Shown here: in pieces, positions 41,619 to 50,573 of the stretch | Position numbering within the stretch: position 1 is the first letter of the stretch | Layout of the letters: each line of letters starts with the position of its first letter | Assembly (NCBI GenBank): GCA_023434665.1 | Contig: JAEYSM010000009.1 | Coordinates: 62,001-126,000 of the forward strand | DNA length: 64,000 nt | Source: Bacteroidota bacterium | GTDB lineage: Bacteria; Bacteroidota; Bacteroidia; Bacteroidales; Lentimicrobiaceae | Direction of reading: 5' to 3' | The notes under the pieces: model-generated | What the model was told of the DNA's origin: nothing | The model's input: only the letters and a program-made list of their open reading frames with translations | Database searches by the model: none | Made by a program: the position numbers and the translations under genes

Positions 41619-43157
41619 ATGGAAGAAAATAGCCACAATATACCGCCGCAACACTCTGGAAATGAACATGGCAAGAAACATGACCAGGGGAATAAAAATA
41701 AAAAGGGTTTTTTCAAAAAAAAGAAAGGTAAGCCATTTACCGGCGAAAGAAAAGATAGCAAATCGGTTAAGGAGCATATCAAAAATCAAATAACAGAATC
41801 TCCTGACATAACGGCGGTTGAAAAAGAACAAATCTTATCAGAAAATCAGCCTATAACTGATAAGCCTGATGAAACCAATACTGATTCAGATTCTTCATCG
41901 TCTGATTCAAATCTTTACGAATATAAAGGCAGTGGCAAATACAAGAAATCAGGATTAAAATCTCTGCCACATTTTGATGAAGAATTCGACAATTCTGAAG
42001 ATCCCGGAAAAGCCCAGATACAGGAAGGAAATGAAATTGATATTCAAGAACTTCAACAAGTCAGAAAGGACCTTTTCCATGATAATCCGTTTATGTCAAG
42101 AGGGTGTTGCAAAATGATGCAACCTGAGCAATCCACTTTTAGTCATAGCTGCAGTAAACTTGACACGTTCGATTGGCTTAAAAATTTTCCGCAACCTCCT
42201 TCAAGTGATCCATTTGATTGTATAGAAGTTAGATTTAAAAATAGTCGGAAAGATTACTTCCGAATCAATGGAGAACATGGCCTCCATGAAGGAGATATAG
42301 TTGCTGTTGAAGCCAATCCCGGACATGATATAGGAATTGTTACATTAACCGGTGAAGTAGTTCGTTATCAGATGAAACGCCGTGGACTTGACCCTAAAAG
42401 TGAAGATATAAAGAAAGTTTATAGAAAAGCACGGCCCGGAGATATCGAAAAATGGATTACCGCGGTCATGAAAGAGGATAAAGCTATGTTCCGCACTCGT
42501 GAGATTGCAGCAAGGTATAATCTCAAAATGAAGGTAAACGATGTTGAATATCAGGGCGATGACACTAAAGCAATTTTCTATTATACTGCAGATGAGAGGG
42601 TTGACTTCAGAGAACTTATTAAAGCTCTTGCCGAAGAGTTCAGAATAAGAATTGAAATGCGACAAATCGGAGCAAGGCAAGAAGCCTCCCGTCTTGGAGG
42701 TATAGGATCTTGTGGAAGAGAATTATGCTGTGCTACATGGCTGACAAATTTTAGCACTGTAAGTACAAATGCTGCACGAATCCAACAGCTTTCACTAAAC
42801 CCTCAAAAACTAGCAGGTCAGTGTGGAAAGCTTAAATGTTGCCTCAATTATGAGTATGCTACTTACTCCGAAGCATTAAAAGAGTTTCCACCTGAAGATA
42901 CACTCCTGAATACTTCCAAGGGTGATGCTTTCCCTCAGAAAATAGATGTTTTTGCCGGCATAATGTATTACTCTTATAAGTCGGAACCAAATAATATACT
43001 GGCAATCCCCGTTGATAAAGTGAAGGAAATTGTTGCAAAAAACCGTAATGGTCAAACTGTGCCCAACCTTGAAGACTACGCTCGAAAAATACAGAAAAAG
43101 GAAGCAGAGTTTGAAAACACAATAAGGGAAGACGATCTTAATCGATTCGATAATTAG
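41619..43157 (+). CDS. ricT: PSP1 C-terminal domain protein, RicT-like
   Basis: A 512-residue protein. Residues 1-150 are a low-complexity, Lys/Asn/Glu/Ser-rich extension. The PSP1/YaaT domain follows (about 170-460) with CIEVRFKNSRKDYFRI, GDIVAVEANPGHDIGIVTL, and the two C-x4-CC motifs SCGRELCCATW and CGKLKCCLNYEYATYSEAL. In Bacillus, RicT (YaaT) uses these cysteines to bind an Fe-S cluster and acts with RicA and RicF in RNA maturation by RNase Y and in phosphorelay control. The order ricT-gldH-PBP1A is one I associate with Bacteroidetes genomes. The gene symbol is by homology only. Confidence 0.85.
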   Translation: MEENSHNIPPQHSGNEHGKKHDQGNKNKKGFFKKKKGKPFTGERKDSKSVKEHIKNQITESPDITAVEKEQILSENQPITDKPDETNTDSDSSSSDSNLYEYKGSGKYKKSGLKSLPHFDEEFDNSEDPGKAQIQEGNEIDIQELQQVRKDLFHDNPFMSRGCCKMMQPEQSTFSHSCSKLDTFDWLKNFPQPPSSDPFDCIEVRFKNSRKDYFRINGEHGLHEGDIVAVEANPGHDIGIVTLTGEVVRYQMKRRGLDPKSEDIKKVYRKARPGDIEKWITAVMKEDKAMFRTREIAARYNLKMKVNDVEYQGDDTKAIFYYTADERVDFRELIKALAEEFRIRIEMRQIGARQEASRLGGIGSCGRELCCATWLTNFSTVSTNAARIQQLSLNPQKLAGQCGKLKCCLNYEYATYSEALKEFPPEDTLLNTSKGDAFPQKIDVFAGIMYYSYKSEPNNILAIPVDKVKEIVAKNRNGQTVPNLEDYARKIQKKEAEFENTIREDDLNRFDN

Positions 43158-43175
43158 TACATAAGCCTAATCATC

Positions 43176-43670
43176 ATGTTTAACGCTTTTACTTTAAAAA
43201 TAAATAGAATCGTATTTTTCATTGCTGTATCATGTGGCATATCAGTAATGACAGGTTGTGACAGGGAGAAATTCATTGATGTTAGTGTTAGCATTCCCGG
43301 GGATGTTTGGCCATCGGATAAAGAAGTTGTGTTTAACGTAAATATTGAGGACACGATTTCACCTTATCGTTTTTATATCAACATAAGAAACAGCTCCGAT
43401 TATCGTTATAGCAATGTTTATTTCTTTTTAACGACTGAATTTCCCAAAGGAGGAATGTCAAAAGATACTATTGAATGTATTCTTGCGGACAAATCGGGGA
43501 AATGGCTCGGTAAAGGGACAGGTAAATATAGGGACAACCGGATCTTCATAAGGGAAAACATAAGATTCCCACAACAGGGAAATTATGTTATTCGATTGAA
43601 CCAGGCAATGAGGGAAGATAAACTAAGTGGAATTTCCGAAGCGGGCATAAGGCTAGAGAAGCAGCAATAG
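43176..43670 (+). CDS. gldH: Gliding motility lipoprotein GldH
   Basis: A 164-residue lipoprotein. The signal peptide IVFFIAVSCGISVMTGC ends in a lipobox; the mature part has the GldH pattern W-P-S-D, FYINIRNSSDYRYSNVYFFL, FPKGGMSKDTIECILADKSG and WLGKGTGKYRDN. GldH is needed for gliding and T9SS-linked surface adhesin movement in Flavobacterium, and is kept in many non-gliding Bacteroidetes. It lies 18 bases after ricT and 35 bases before the PBP gene. Confidence 0.88.
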   Translation: MFNAFTLKINRIVFFIAVSCGISVMTGCDREKFIDVSVSIPGDVWPSDKEVVFNVNIEDTISPYRFYINIRNSSDYRYSNVYFFLTTEFPKGGMSKDTIECILADKSGKWLGKGTGKYRDNRIFIRENIRFPQQGNYVIRLNQAMREDKLSGISEAGIRLEKQQ

Positions 43671-43705
43671 ACCGGCTTTGTAACAAATAAAATTACGATT
43701 TCTCA

Positions 43706-46060
43706 ATGGCAAAGAAAAAGCAAAGTGGCACTGTTGATCTCAAGCACTGGCTTAAAAAATTCTGGATTCTTTATTTATCCATATTAGCGTTAGTTATTCT
43801 ATTTTTTCTGGCTTTATCAGCCGGACTTCTAGGATTCATGCCTTCATTTGAGGAACTTGAAAATCCAAAAAGTAATCTTGCTTCAGAAGTAATATCGGCT
43901 GATCAGGAAGTACTTGGCAAATACTATATTGAGAATCGTTCAAATATTCATTACTCCGACCTTTCCCCAAATCTGGTAAATGCAATTATAGCCACCGAAG
44001 ATGCTAGGTTTCATAATCATTCGGGAATAGATGTAAAAGCTTTATTTCGTGTCACATTTGGAATATTAACCGGTTCTAATAAAGGTGGAGGAAGTACAAT
44101 TACTCAACAATTGGCAAAAAACCTGTTTCCCAGAAAAGCCAACCGTACATTTATCGAGACTGTATATATTAAGATGAAGGAGTGGATTACAGCTATAAAA
44201 CTCGAGCGTAACTACACCAAAGAAGAAATTATAGCAATGTACTTCAATACTGTCGATTTTGGAAGCAATTCATTTGGTATTAAGTCGGCAGCCAAAACTT
44301 ATTACAATAAACTTCCCTCCGAATTGACCATTGAAGAATCAGCCATGCTTGTAGGAATGCTTAAAGCCCCTACCTGGTTTAGCCCTGTTCGGAATCCTGA
44401 GAGAGCAATGAAGCGAAGAGAAGTGGTGCTCAATCAAATGAGAAAGCATAACCATATTGACCAGGAAGAGTACGATTCATTGAGGGTTATCCCATTAAAC
44501 ATGTCTCATTTCCGTTTGCAGGATCATGCATCAGGAGAGGCAACTTATTTCCGCGAATATCTACGGCGCATAATGAATGCCAAGGAACCCAAAAGAAAGA
44601 ATTATGCAGATCTTACGCTATACAGTAACGACTCAATGCAATGGGCTTCCAATCCATTGTATGGATGGGTGGAAAAGAATCCAAAACCTGACGGCACTAG
44701 ATATAACCTTTACAAAGATGGCCTGAGGATTTATACGACTTTAAATTCAAAGATGCAGATCTATGCCGAGCAGGCTGTAGCTGAACATATTGGGAAAGAT
44801 CTTCAACCAGCGTTTTTTAAACATTGGAAAGGAAGAGAAGGCGCACCTTTTGATTTTCCAAGAGATGTTGTGAAAGAAGAAGCCACTAAGCTGCTTAGTT
44901 CCAGCATGAAACGATCTGACAGATATATTAAATTGAAAGCTTCGGGTGTGAGTGAGGACTCAATACGGAAATCTTTCAACACAAAAATTTCGATGAAAAT
45001 CTTCACTTGGTCTGGAGAGCGTGATACAGTAATGACACCATGGGACTCGATTCTCTATTGCAAGTATTTTTTACAGGCAGGTCTTATGTCAATTGAACCG
45101 CAAACCGGATTTGTGAGAGCCTATGTGGGTGGTATAAACTACAAGCACTTTCAGTACGATCATGTTATGCAGGCAAAGAGGCAGGTTGGCTCTACTTTTA
45201 AACCTTTTGTTTATACACTGGCGATGCAGGAAGGCGATTTCTCACCATGTACCAAGATTGCAAATATTCAATATAGCATTGATCTGCCTGATGGTAATAA
45301 GTGGGAACCTCGCAACTCAAGTGATTATAAGGAAGGGCAAATGGTAACTCTGAAGGAAGCATTGGCTAATTCAATTAACTGGATCTCCGCCTTTTTAATA
45401 AAAAGGTACTCTCCCATGGCTGTTGCATCTATAGCAAGGAAGATGGGAGTAACCAGTCGAATTGATCCGGTTCCAGCCATTGCTTTAGGCACACCCGATC
45501 TTACACTTTATGAAATGGCCGGTGCGATGAATTCATACGCTGCAAAGGGCGTTTACATTGAACCTATGTTTGTGACCCGTATAGAGGATAAGAATGGCAA
45601 CGTTCTTAGCCGATTCGTACCACGTCAACAGGAGGCTATGAGTGAAGAAACAGCTTACCTGATGTTACAGTTAATGAAAGGTGTTGTTGAAAGCGGTACA
45701 GGTGTAAGATTACGATATAAATACGGTTTAAGTTATCCTATTGCGGGAAAAACCGGCACTTCACAAAGCCATTCCGATGGTTGGTTTATGGGTATTACCC
45801 CTGACCTTGTAACAGGTGTTTGGGTTGGTGGTGAAGATAGAAGTATCCGTTTCAGGAGTATATCATTAGGTCAGGGTGCTAATATGGCCTTGCCAATCTG
45901 GGCCTTGTACATGAAAAAGATATATGCGGATAAAGAACTGAATATTTCAATAAGTGATTTTGAAGCCCCATTACTTCCTTTGTCAGTTGAAGTGGATTGT
46001 GGTAAATACGAAGCCCAGAAAAAGAGAATTGACAGGGGTTATGATATGGGTGATTTTTAG
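43706..46060 (+). CDS. Class A penicillin-binding protein (PBP1A)
   Basis: A 784-residue bifunctional peptidoglycan synthase. After a cytoplasmic start and one membrane helix (WILYLSILALVILFFLALSA) comes the glycosyltransferase 51 domain (ATEDARFHNHSGIDVKALFR, GGGSTITQQLAKNLFPR, EEIIAMYFNTVDFGSNSFGI) and the transpeptidase domain with SxxK in QVGSTFKPFVYT, SxN in LANSINWISA and KTG in IAGKTGTSQSHSDGWFMG. All catalytic motifs are intact. It joins glycan polymerisation and cross-linking in the periplasm. Confidence 0.95.
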   Translation: MAKKKQSGTVDLKHWLKKFWILYLSILALVILFFLALSAGLLGFMPSFEELENPKSNLASEVISADQEVLGKYYIENRSNIHYSDLSPNLVNAIIATEDARFHNHSGIDVKALFRVTFGILTGSNKGGGSTITQQLAKNLFPRKANRTFIETVYIKMKEWITAIKLERNYTKEEIIAMYFNTVDFGSNSFGIKSAAKTYYNKLPSELTIEESAMLVGMLKAPTWFSPVRNPERAMKRREVVLNQMRKHNHIDQEEYDSLRVIPLNMSHFRLQDHASGEATYFREYLRRIMNAKEPKRKNYADLTLYSNDSMQWASNPLYGWVEKNPKPDGTRYNLYKDGLRIYTTLNSKMQIYAEQAVAEHIGKDLQPAFFKHWKGREGAPFDFPRDVVKEEATKLLSSSMKRSDRYIKLKASGVSEDSIRKSFNTKISMKIFTWSGERDTVMTPWDSILYCKYFLQAGLMSIEPQTGFVRAYVGGINYKHFQYDHVMQAKRQVGSTFKPFVYTLAMQEGDFSPCTKIANIQYSIDLPDGNKWEPRNSSDYKEGQMVTLKEALANSINWISAFLIKRYSPMAVASIARKMGVTSRIDPVPAIALGTPDLTLYEMAGAMNSYAAKGVYIEPMFVTRIEDKNGNVLSRFVPRQQEAMSEETAYLMLQLMKGVVESGTGVRLRYKYGLSYPIAGKTGTSQSHSDGWFMGITPDLVTGVWVGGEDRSIRFRSISLGQGANMALPIWALYMKKIYADKELNISISDFEAPLLPLSVEVDCGKYEAQKKRIDRGYDMGDF

Positions 46061-46106
46061 CCCTTAAGCTACGCTATTCGTTCTATTGCTTTGTAAAAAG
46101 TGATAT

Positions 46107-47417
46107 TCACTTCTCCATTTTTAGCTTTACCTGCCATTTTGCATCAATAACCAGCATCGAATCTATACTGATGTTACTTTCCCTGGCTTTCTTTTCGATT
46201 GCTCTCATCCAGTTTTTATCAGTACGAATGTAAGCTATCAACTCATCGACTTTCTTCCTGAATAAAATTTCTGTGGGGCTTCCGTTCTTAATAAGGTAAT
46301 AGACATTCTCAATAAATCCCCATCCTAGTGCCGGCAGTGTCGCCTCAGTACCCATTATAATGAATATATCATGGTTCTTAAGCTCAGTTTCTAAATCAAT
46401 GTCACCTACTTCTATTGGCTTGGTATAACTATCAGGATAAATTTGCTTATTATAGAACCAAAAATGTTGGTCAGAAAACACAGCTGCCGGAATTCCCTCA
46501 TTAAACATACCCCAATAAAAGCTATCTGCTATAACAATGACAGATGGTTTTGAGTCACCATCTTTCACAATTATTTGATAGTTAGGATATGCTAATTTTT
46601 CTTTTTTAGGGGGATAAAGCAAATTCATGCCATCGGCAATATCATAATCACTTTTCTTCGCTTCCGATATCTCTACTTCATTCCAGACAATATCAGCAAG
46701 CTCAGTTCCATTTACTCTTTCAAAATAGTTAAACAGAGAGTCAACTACCAGACACATTCCATAATGGCTCCAATGAATGCCATGCTTCGGATATAATGGG
46801 AATGGTGAACTCTCTTTGTTTGATTTAAAGTAAGTATTGAAATCGATGAAATTGATTCCTTTTTGTTCAGCCAGCGATACATAAGTGTTGAAATTGGTTT
46901 TTCTGTCCTTCTCAAATTTCTTCCAATCATCAGGAAAATATTCAGGATAAAATGTCCCTTTACCCGCGGCAAATACTAGTAAAAATGTCTTGTTTTGGCT
47001 TTCAAAATAATCCTGAACCTTTTTAAGACGGCTCATTCTTTTTTCAATACTGTCATATCCAATATAATCTAAACCTGAGTATGCTTTAAGGTAATTTTCT
47101 TCAAATAAAAATTTGTCTTTGCCAATAATTACGCCATTTGCTTTAGCCTTATTAAACAAGTTGTAGGCCAGTTGATTGTTAAGCCGAATAAAGAAGTTTC
47201 GTAAACCAAAGTTATCATTTAGATACTTTTCTTCAGCTTCCTGGTATTCACCAGAAAACCATCCGGTAACTGAAAAATACGATTCTGCGGCTTTAACCAC
47301 AGCCCCTTTAAGTGGCGTTTCCTTGAATATATGCAACTTAGACTGAAGTACAGGAATCAGCAACAGAAGAATTAATGTAATAGCAACACCAGTCAGTAAT
47401 GTGGTTTTCCTTTTCAT
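46107..47417 (-). CDS. AlgX/AlgJ SGNH-hydrolase-like protein
   Basis: A 436-residue envelope protein with one N-terminal membrane helix (TGVAITLILLLLIPVLQS). The AlgX/AlgJ-type SGNH fold shows YLNDNFGLRNFFIRLNNQL, the catalytic-type HGIHWSHYGMCLVV and Ser in VIVIADSFYWGMF, plus GVIIGKDKFLFEENY. These proteins act with a membrane MBOAT to acetylate exported polysaccharides; the MBOAT gene ends 3 bases upstream. The C-terminal 40 residues (from I397) carry the motif also found at the ends of the next two divergent genes. It ends about 46 bases from the convergent PBP gene. Confidence 0.88.
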   Translation of the reverse strand: MKRKTTLLTGVAITLILLLLIPVLQSKLHIFKETPLKGAVVKAAESYFSVTGWFSGEYQEAEEKYLNDNFGLRNFFIRLNNQLAYNLFNKAKANGVIIGKDKFLFEENYLKAYSGLDYIGYDSIEKRMSRLKKVQDYFESQNKTFLLVFAAGKGTFYPEYFPDDWKKFEKDRKTNFNTYVSLAEQKGINFIDFNTYFKSNKESSPFPLYPKHGIHWSHYGMCLVVDSLFNYFERVNGTELADIVWNEVEISEAKKSDYDIADGMNLLYPPKKEKLAYPNYQIIVKDGDSKPSVIVIADSFYWGMFNEGIPAAVFSDQHFWFYNKQIYPDSYTKPIEVGDIDLETELKNHDIFIIMGTEATLPALGWGFIENVYYLIKNGSPTEILFRKKVDELIAYIRTDKNWMRAIEKKARESNISIDSMLVIDAKWQVKLKMEK

Positions 47418-47420
47418 TGT

Positions 47421-48842
47421 CTAAAATCTAAAATAAATAAAAGGATTGAAACCAAAAGCTGTAATTGAACTTACGGAAAGAATCAATAAAACAACTGATA
47501 TACCTGCAATTGCAATGTGTCTTTTTGAAGAATAAAGACCATAATAAACTTGCTCCTGTATTTGTTTTCCTTTTCCTGTGTATGCAAAAAAAGCAAAAAT
47601 AAACGCTATCACAAGGAATGTATAGAATTCGATATCGAAGCTCATCACCCTCACAAAATTAAAAGCAAACATTCGTTTAAGGAAAAGAAAAGCCTGAGGT
47701 AACTCCTCTATTCTAAAAAATACCCAACCTATTATTACTAGAAGGAAGGTAATTAACGTGCTCGGAAGTTTACCAATTTTTGCGTATACTTTTAAAAGAA
47801 ATGCTCTTTCCAATACCAGGAACATCCCATGGTAGGCACCCCAAATTACAAAATTCCATGAAGCCCCATGCCACAAACCTGAGGCTAAGAATACCAGCCA
47901 AAGATTGAAGTACATTCTGGTTTCAGATACTCTGTTTCCACCCAACGGAATGTAAAGATAATTCTTCATCCATGCCCCAAGCGTCATATGCCAACGCCTC
48001 CAGAATTCTGTTATGCTTTGTGAGATATAAGGGTTGTTGAAATTTTCGGGGAATCGGAAACCAATCATTTTTCCAATTCCTATAGCCATATCTGAGTATC
48101 CTGAAAAATCGAAATATATCTGAAATGTGTAAGCCAAAATTCCAATCCAAGCTGTAATAGAATCGAGCTCCGAAAAATTTAAAGCAAATACATTATCAGC
48201 ATGCAATCCCATTTGATTGGCTATTAATACTTTCTTTGCCAATCCTATGATAAATCTGTAAAAACCTAATAGAAAGTTATCAAGGGTTTCGTTTTTCGAT
48301 CTGTCAGTTATCTGGTCTGCAAGATCATGGTATCTTATAATTGGTCCTGCAATCAATTTTGGGAATAATATAATATATAGCTGGTAATCCCAGAAGTTTT
48401 TGAGTGGCCCATGTACTCTACGGTAAACATCAACTACATAAGTAATTGTTTCAAAAGTGTAGAAAGATATTCCAATAGGCAAAATGAGTTTGGTCCATTG
48501 AATTTCATTTGTTCCGAAAGCCGAAAGCAGTGAATTGAAATTTTCAATGAAAAAATTAGAATACTTGAAATAAAATAACAATCCAAGATTGACTGAGACT
48601 GAAAGAGCAAGCATCAACCTTCGTTGCAGTTGATTGGTAGTCATTGACATCCATTTAACCAGATGAAAGTCAAGAAATGTTGTACCAAGAATTACAAATA
48701 TGAATCTTGGAGCTCCCCAACTATAGAAGAAAATACTGAAGACAAGTATTACTAGGTTCTTATATCTCTTATCAATTAGATGATAGGTTATTAGAAAAAT
48801 TGGTAAGAAATAGAGCAAAAAGACAATGCTACTGAATACCAT
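47421..48842 (-). CDS. MBOAT family O-acyltransferase
   Basis: A 473-residue polytopic membrane protein with about eleven segments. The family core FPENFNNPYISQSITEFWRR, WHMTLGAWMKNYLYIPLGGN, and GLWHGASWNFVIWGAYHG with the catalytic His are seen. AlgI/DltB-type MBOATs pass acyl groups, usually acetyl, across the membrane to an envelope acceptor through an SGNH partner, here the adjacent AlgJ-like protein. It diverges from the membrane glycosyltransferase-type genes, so the target is probably a glycan made by that set. Confidence 0.93.
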   Translation of the reverse strand: MVFSSIVFLLYFLPIFLITYHLIDKRYKNLVILVFSIFFYSWGAPRFIFVILGTTFLDFHLVKWMSMTTNQLQRRLMLALSVSVNLGLLFYFKYSNFFIENFNSLLSAFGTNEIQWTKLILPIGISFYTFETITYVVDVYRRVHGPLKNFWDYQLYIILFPKLIAGPIIRYHDLADQITDRSKNETLDNFLLGFYRFIIGLAKKVLIANQMGLHADNVFALNFSELDSITAWIGILAYTFQIYFDFSGYSDMAIGIGKMIGFRFPENFNNPYISQSITEFWRRWHMTLGAWMKNYLYIPLGGNRVSETRMYFNLWLVFLASGLWHGASWNFVIWGAYHGMFLVLERAFLLKVYAKIGKLPSTLITFLLVIIGWVFFRIEELPQAFLFLKRMFAFNFVRVMSFDIEFYTFLVIAFIFAFFAYTGKGKQIQEQVYYGLYSSKRHIAIAGISVVLLILSVSSITAFGFNPFIYFRF

Positions 48843-48873
48843 AAATCATAATGATTCTGATGTAATTTTTGGC

Positions 48874-48881
48874 CAAATTTA
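48874..48881 (-). promoter_or_regulatory. -7 box of the MBOAT operon
   Basis: TAAATTTG on the minus strand is an exact -7 match, 31 bases before the MBOAT ATG. No clear -33 element. Confidence 0.4.
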
Positions 48882-49002
48882 TTAATAATTAGTTTCCTTT
48901 GCACTTAATTGCATTGCATAATTATTTTTCACAACAACCCTATGCCTCACTAATCAATTAGAGTTAACAATTGCGCATAATCATTTTTTATCAGCTATTA
49001 AC

Positions 49003-49010
49003 TACATTTG
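49003..49010 (+). promoter_or_regulatory. -7 box for the membrane glycosyltransferase gene
   Basis: TACATTTG is an exact -7 match, 15 bases before the ATG at 49026, so the leader is at most about 12 bases. No -33 element at usual spacing. Confidence 0.45.
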
Positions 49011-49025
49011 CAACAAAATATGAAT

Positions 49026-50573
49026 ATGAACAAATTATCCGTGCTAACTATCATTTTCTGCTCTTGTATAATGATAGCTATTCATATAGAAAAGGGGTTT
49101 TATAAATTGAATGACCGCATTATTGAGAGCGACGTTAAGCACTATTATGCGTGGATTCCTTCGGTACTTGTCTATAATGATATCTCACTAAGATTTTTGG
49201 ATGTTAACCCTGATAATAATAAAATTCATTTCATTACTGTTGACAGAACACCTGATGGTAAGCTTTATTTCAAAACTACAATGGGTGTTGCTTTGATGCA
49301 ATTGCCATTTATTTTGCCTGTTCATTATTTCCTTAAATGGACCGGAAATATTGCTGATGGGTTTTCAATGCCATACAGAATTGCATTAATAGTCAGCAGC
49401 CTGTTCTATTATATTGTGGGTTTGCTCATGATTCGGTTTCTAGTATTAAGAAAAATGAAGCTTAATGACCTAATTGCGACGCTGACTGTTTTAATAATTG
49501 GATTGGGGACAAATATTGTTATTTATGTAGCCAGGGAACCCGCATTAAGTCATGTTTATAGCTTTTTCACTATAGGCCTGTTCCTTTTACTAACCGATAG
49601 ATTTATCAATAAAGTAAACTGGGCTAACGGTTTGTTAATGGGTTTTGCTTTTGGATTAGTGACACTAATCCGACCTGTGAATGCAATTGTTGGATTAATT
49701 CCTATACTATGGGGAGTGGCAAGTTTTGCCGATCTTAAAGAAAGGATTTTGCTTTATTTCAGAAATCCTGTCTCCACATCAATGATAATTCTAGGAATAA
49801 TATTACTCTGGACTCCCCAATTAATGTACTATCAATACCTGAATGGGAGTTTCTCATTTCCCGGCTATGGAACCGGTGAAAGATTTTTCTTCCATAATCC
49901 TCAATTTATAAATCATCTATTCAGTTACAGAAAAGGTTGGTTCCTTTACACACCATCCATGTTTTTTGCAATGTTCGGATTCATTGTTCTGTACCGGAAT
50001 TATAAAACCATGTTTTGGTCGGTATTTACAATTCTGGTTATCATGGTCTATGTAAATTCAAGTTGGTATTCGTGGTGGTTCGGTGGCAGTTTTGGTCAGA
50101 GGGCTTATATAGATATTTTTGTGTTGCTGGCATTGCCGGTTGCTGCATTAATAAACAAGGGAATGAGCAAAGGCTTGCCCATTAAATTAACCACACTGAC
50201 TCTTATCTTTTTACTTGTCTTTCATAATATGTTTCAGGTTATGCAATATCTTAATAGTGCTATCCATTATATTGGAATGACAAAGGCGGCATACTGGGAG
50301 TCCTTTGGTAAGTTGTATCCGACAAAAAAATTCTGGGCCTACCTCGAGATGCCTGACATGAAACTGGCAAAGAAAGGGATATATCCTAAGCCCAAAAAGC
50401 CCATAGAGACCCAGGAACAGTGGGTGGAATTTCTTGAGAAAGATATCAGGAGTAATAAGAAAGCAATCCAATTTTTGAATGAAAAAGCAATTAAGCAGAA
50501 TTTGCCTCTTGATACAATAATCAGGCGAGATGCCATTTATATTTATAAAACAGTTTATGCTAAACAAGAGTAA
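49026..50573 (+). CDS. Polytopic membrane protein, GT-C glycosyltransferase-like
   Basis: About 515 residues with ten or eleven membrane segments. I take the ATG at 49026 (MNKLSVLTII); 49020 adds two residues, and a TTG at 49008 lies inside the promoter box. The first extracytoplasmic loop is long and has acidic residues (IESDVKHYYAWIPSVLVY; NDISLRFLDVNPDNNK), as in GT-C enzymes that use lipid-linked sugars. The loop WYSWWFGGSFGQRAYIDIF resembles family 39-type mannosyltransferases. The last 42 residues (from I474 on) are hydrophilic and carry the tail shared with the AlgJ-like and DUF2079 proteins. The substrate is unknown. Its stop codon overlaps the next start by 17 bases. Confidence 0.7.
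   Translation: MNKLSVLTIIFCSCIMIAIHIEKGFYKLNDRIIESDVKHYYAWIPSVLVYNDISLRFLDVNPDNNKIHFITVDRTPDGKLYFKTTMGVALMQLPFILPVHYFLKWTGNIADGFSMPYRIALIVSSLFYYIVGLLMIRFLVLRKMKLNDLIATLTVLIIGLGTNIVIYVAREPALSHVYSFFTIGLFLLLTDRFINKVNWANGLLMGFAFGLVTLIRPVNAIVGLIPILWGVASFADLKERILLYFRNPVSTSMIILGIILLWTPQLMYYQYLNGSFSFPGYGTGERFFFHNPQFINHLFSYRKGWFLYTPSMFFAMFGFIVLYRNYKTMFWSVFTILVIMVYVNSSWYSWWFGGSFGQRAYIDIFVLLALPVAALINKGMSKGLPIKLTTLTLIFLLVFHNMFQVMQYLNSAIHYIGMTKAAYWESFGKLYPTKKFWAYLEMPDMKLAKKGIYPKPKKPIETQEQWVEFLEKDIRSNKKAIQFLNEKAIKQNLPLDTIIRRDAIYIYKTVYAKQE

Noticed and set aside
49008..49019. TTG start for the GT-C-like gene
   Set aside because: It lies within the predicted -7 box, so it would not be in the transcript.
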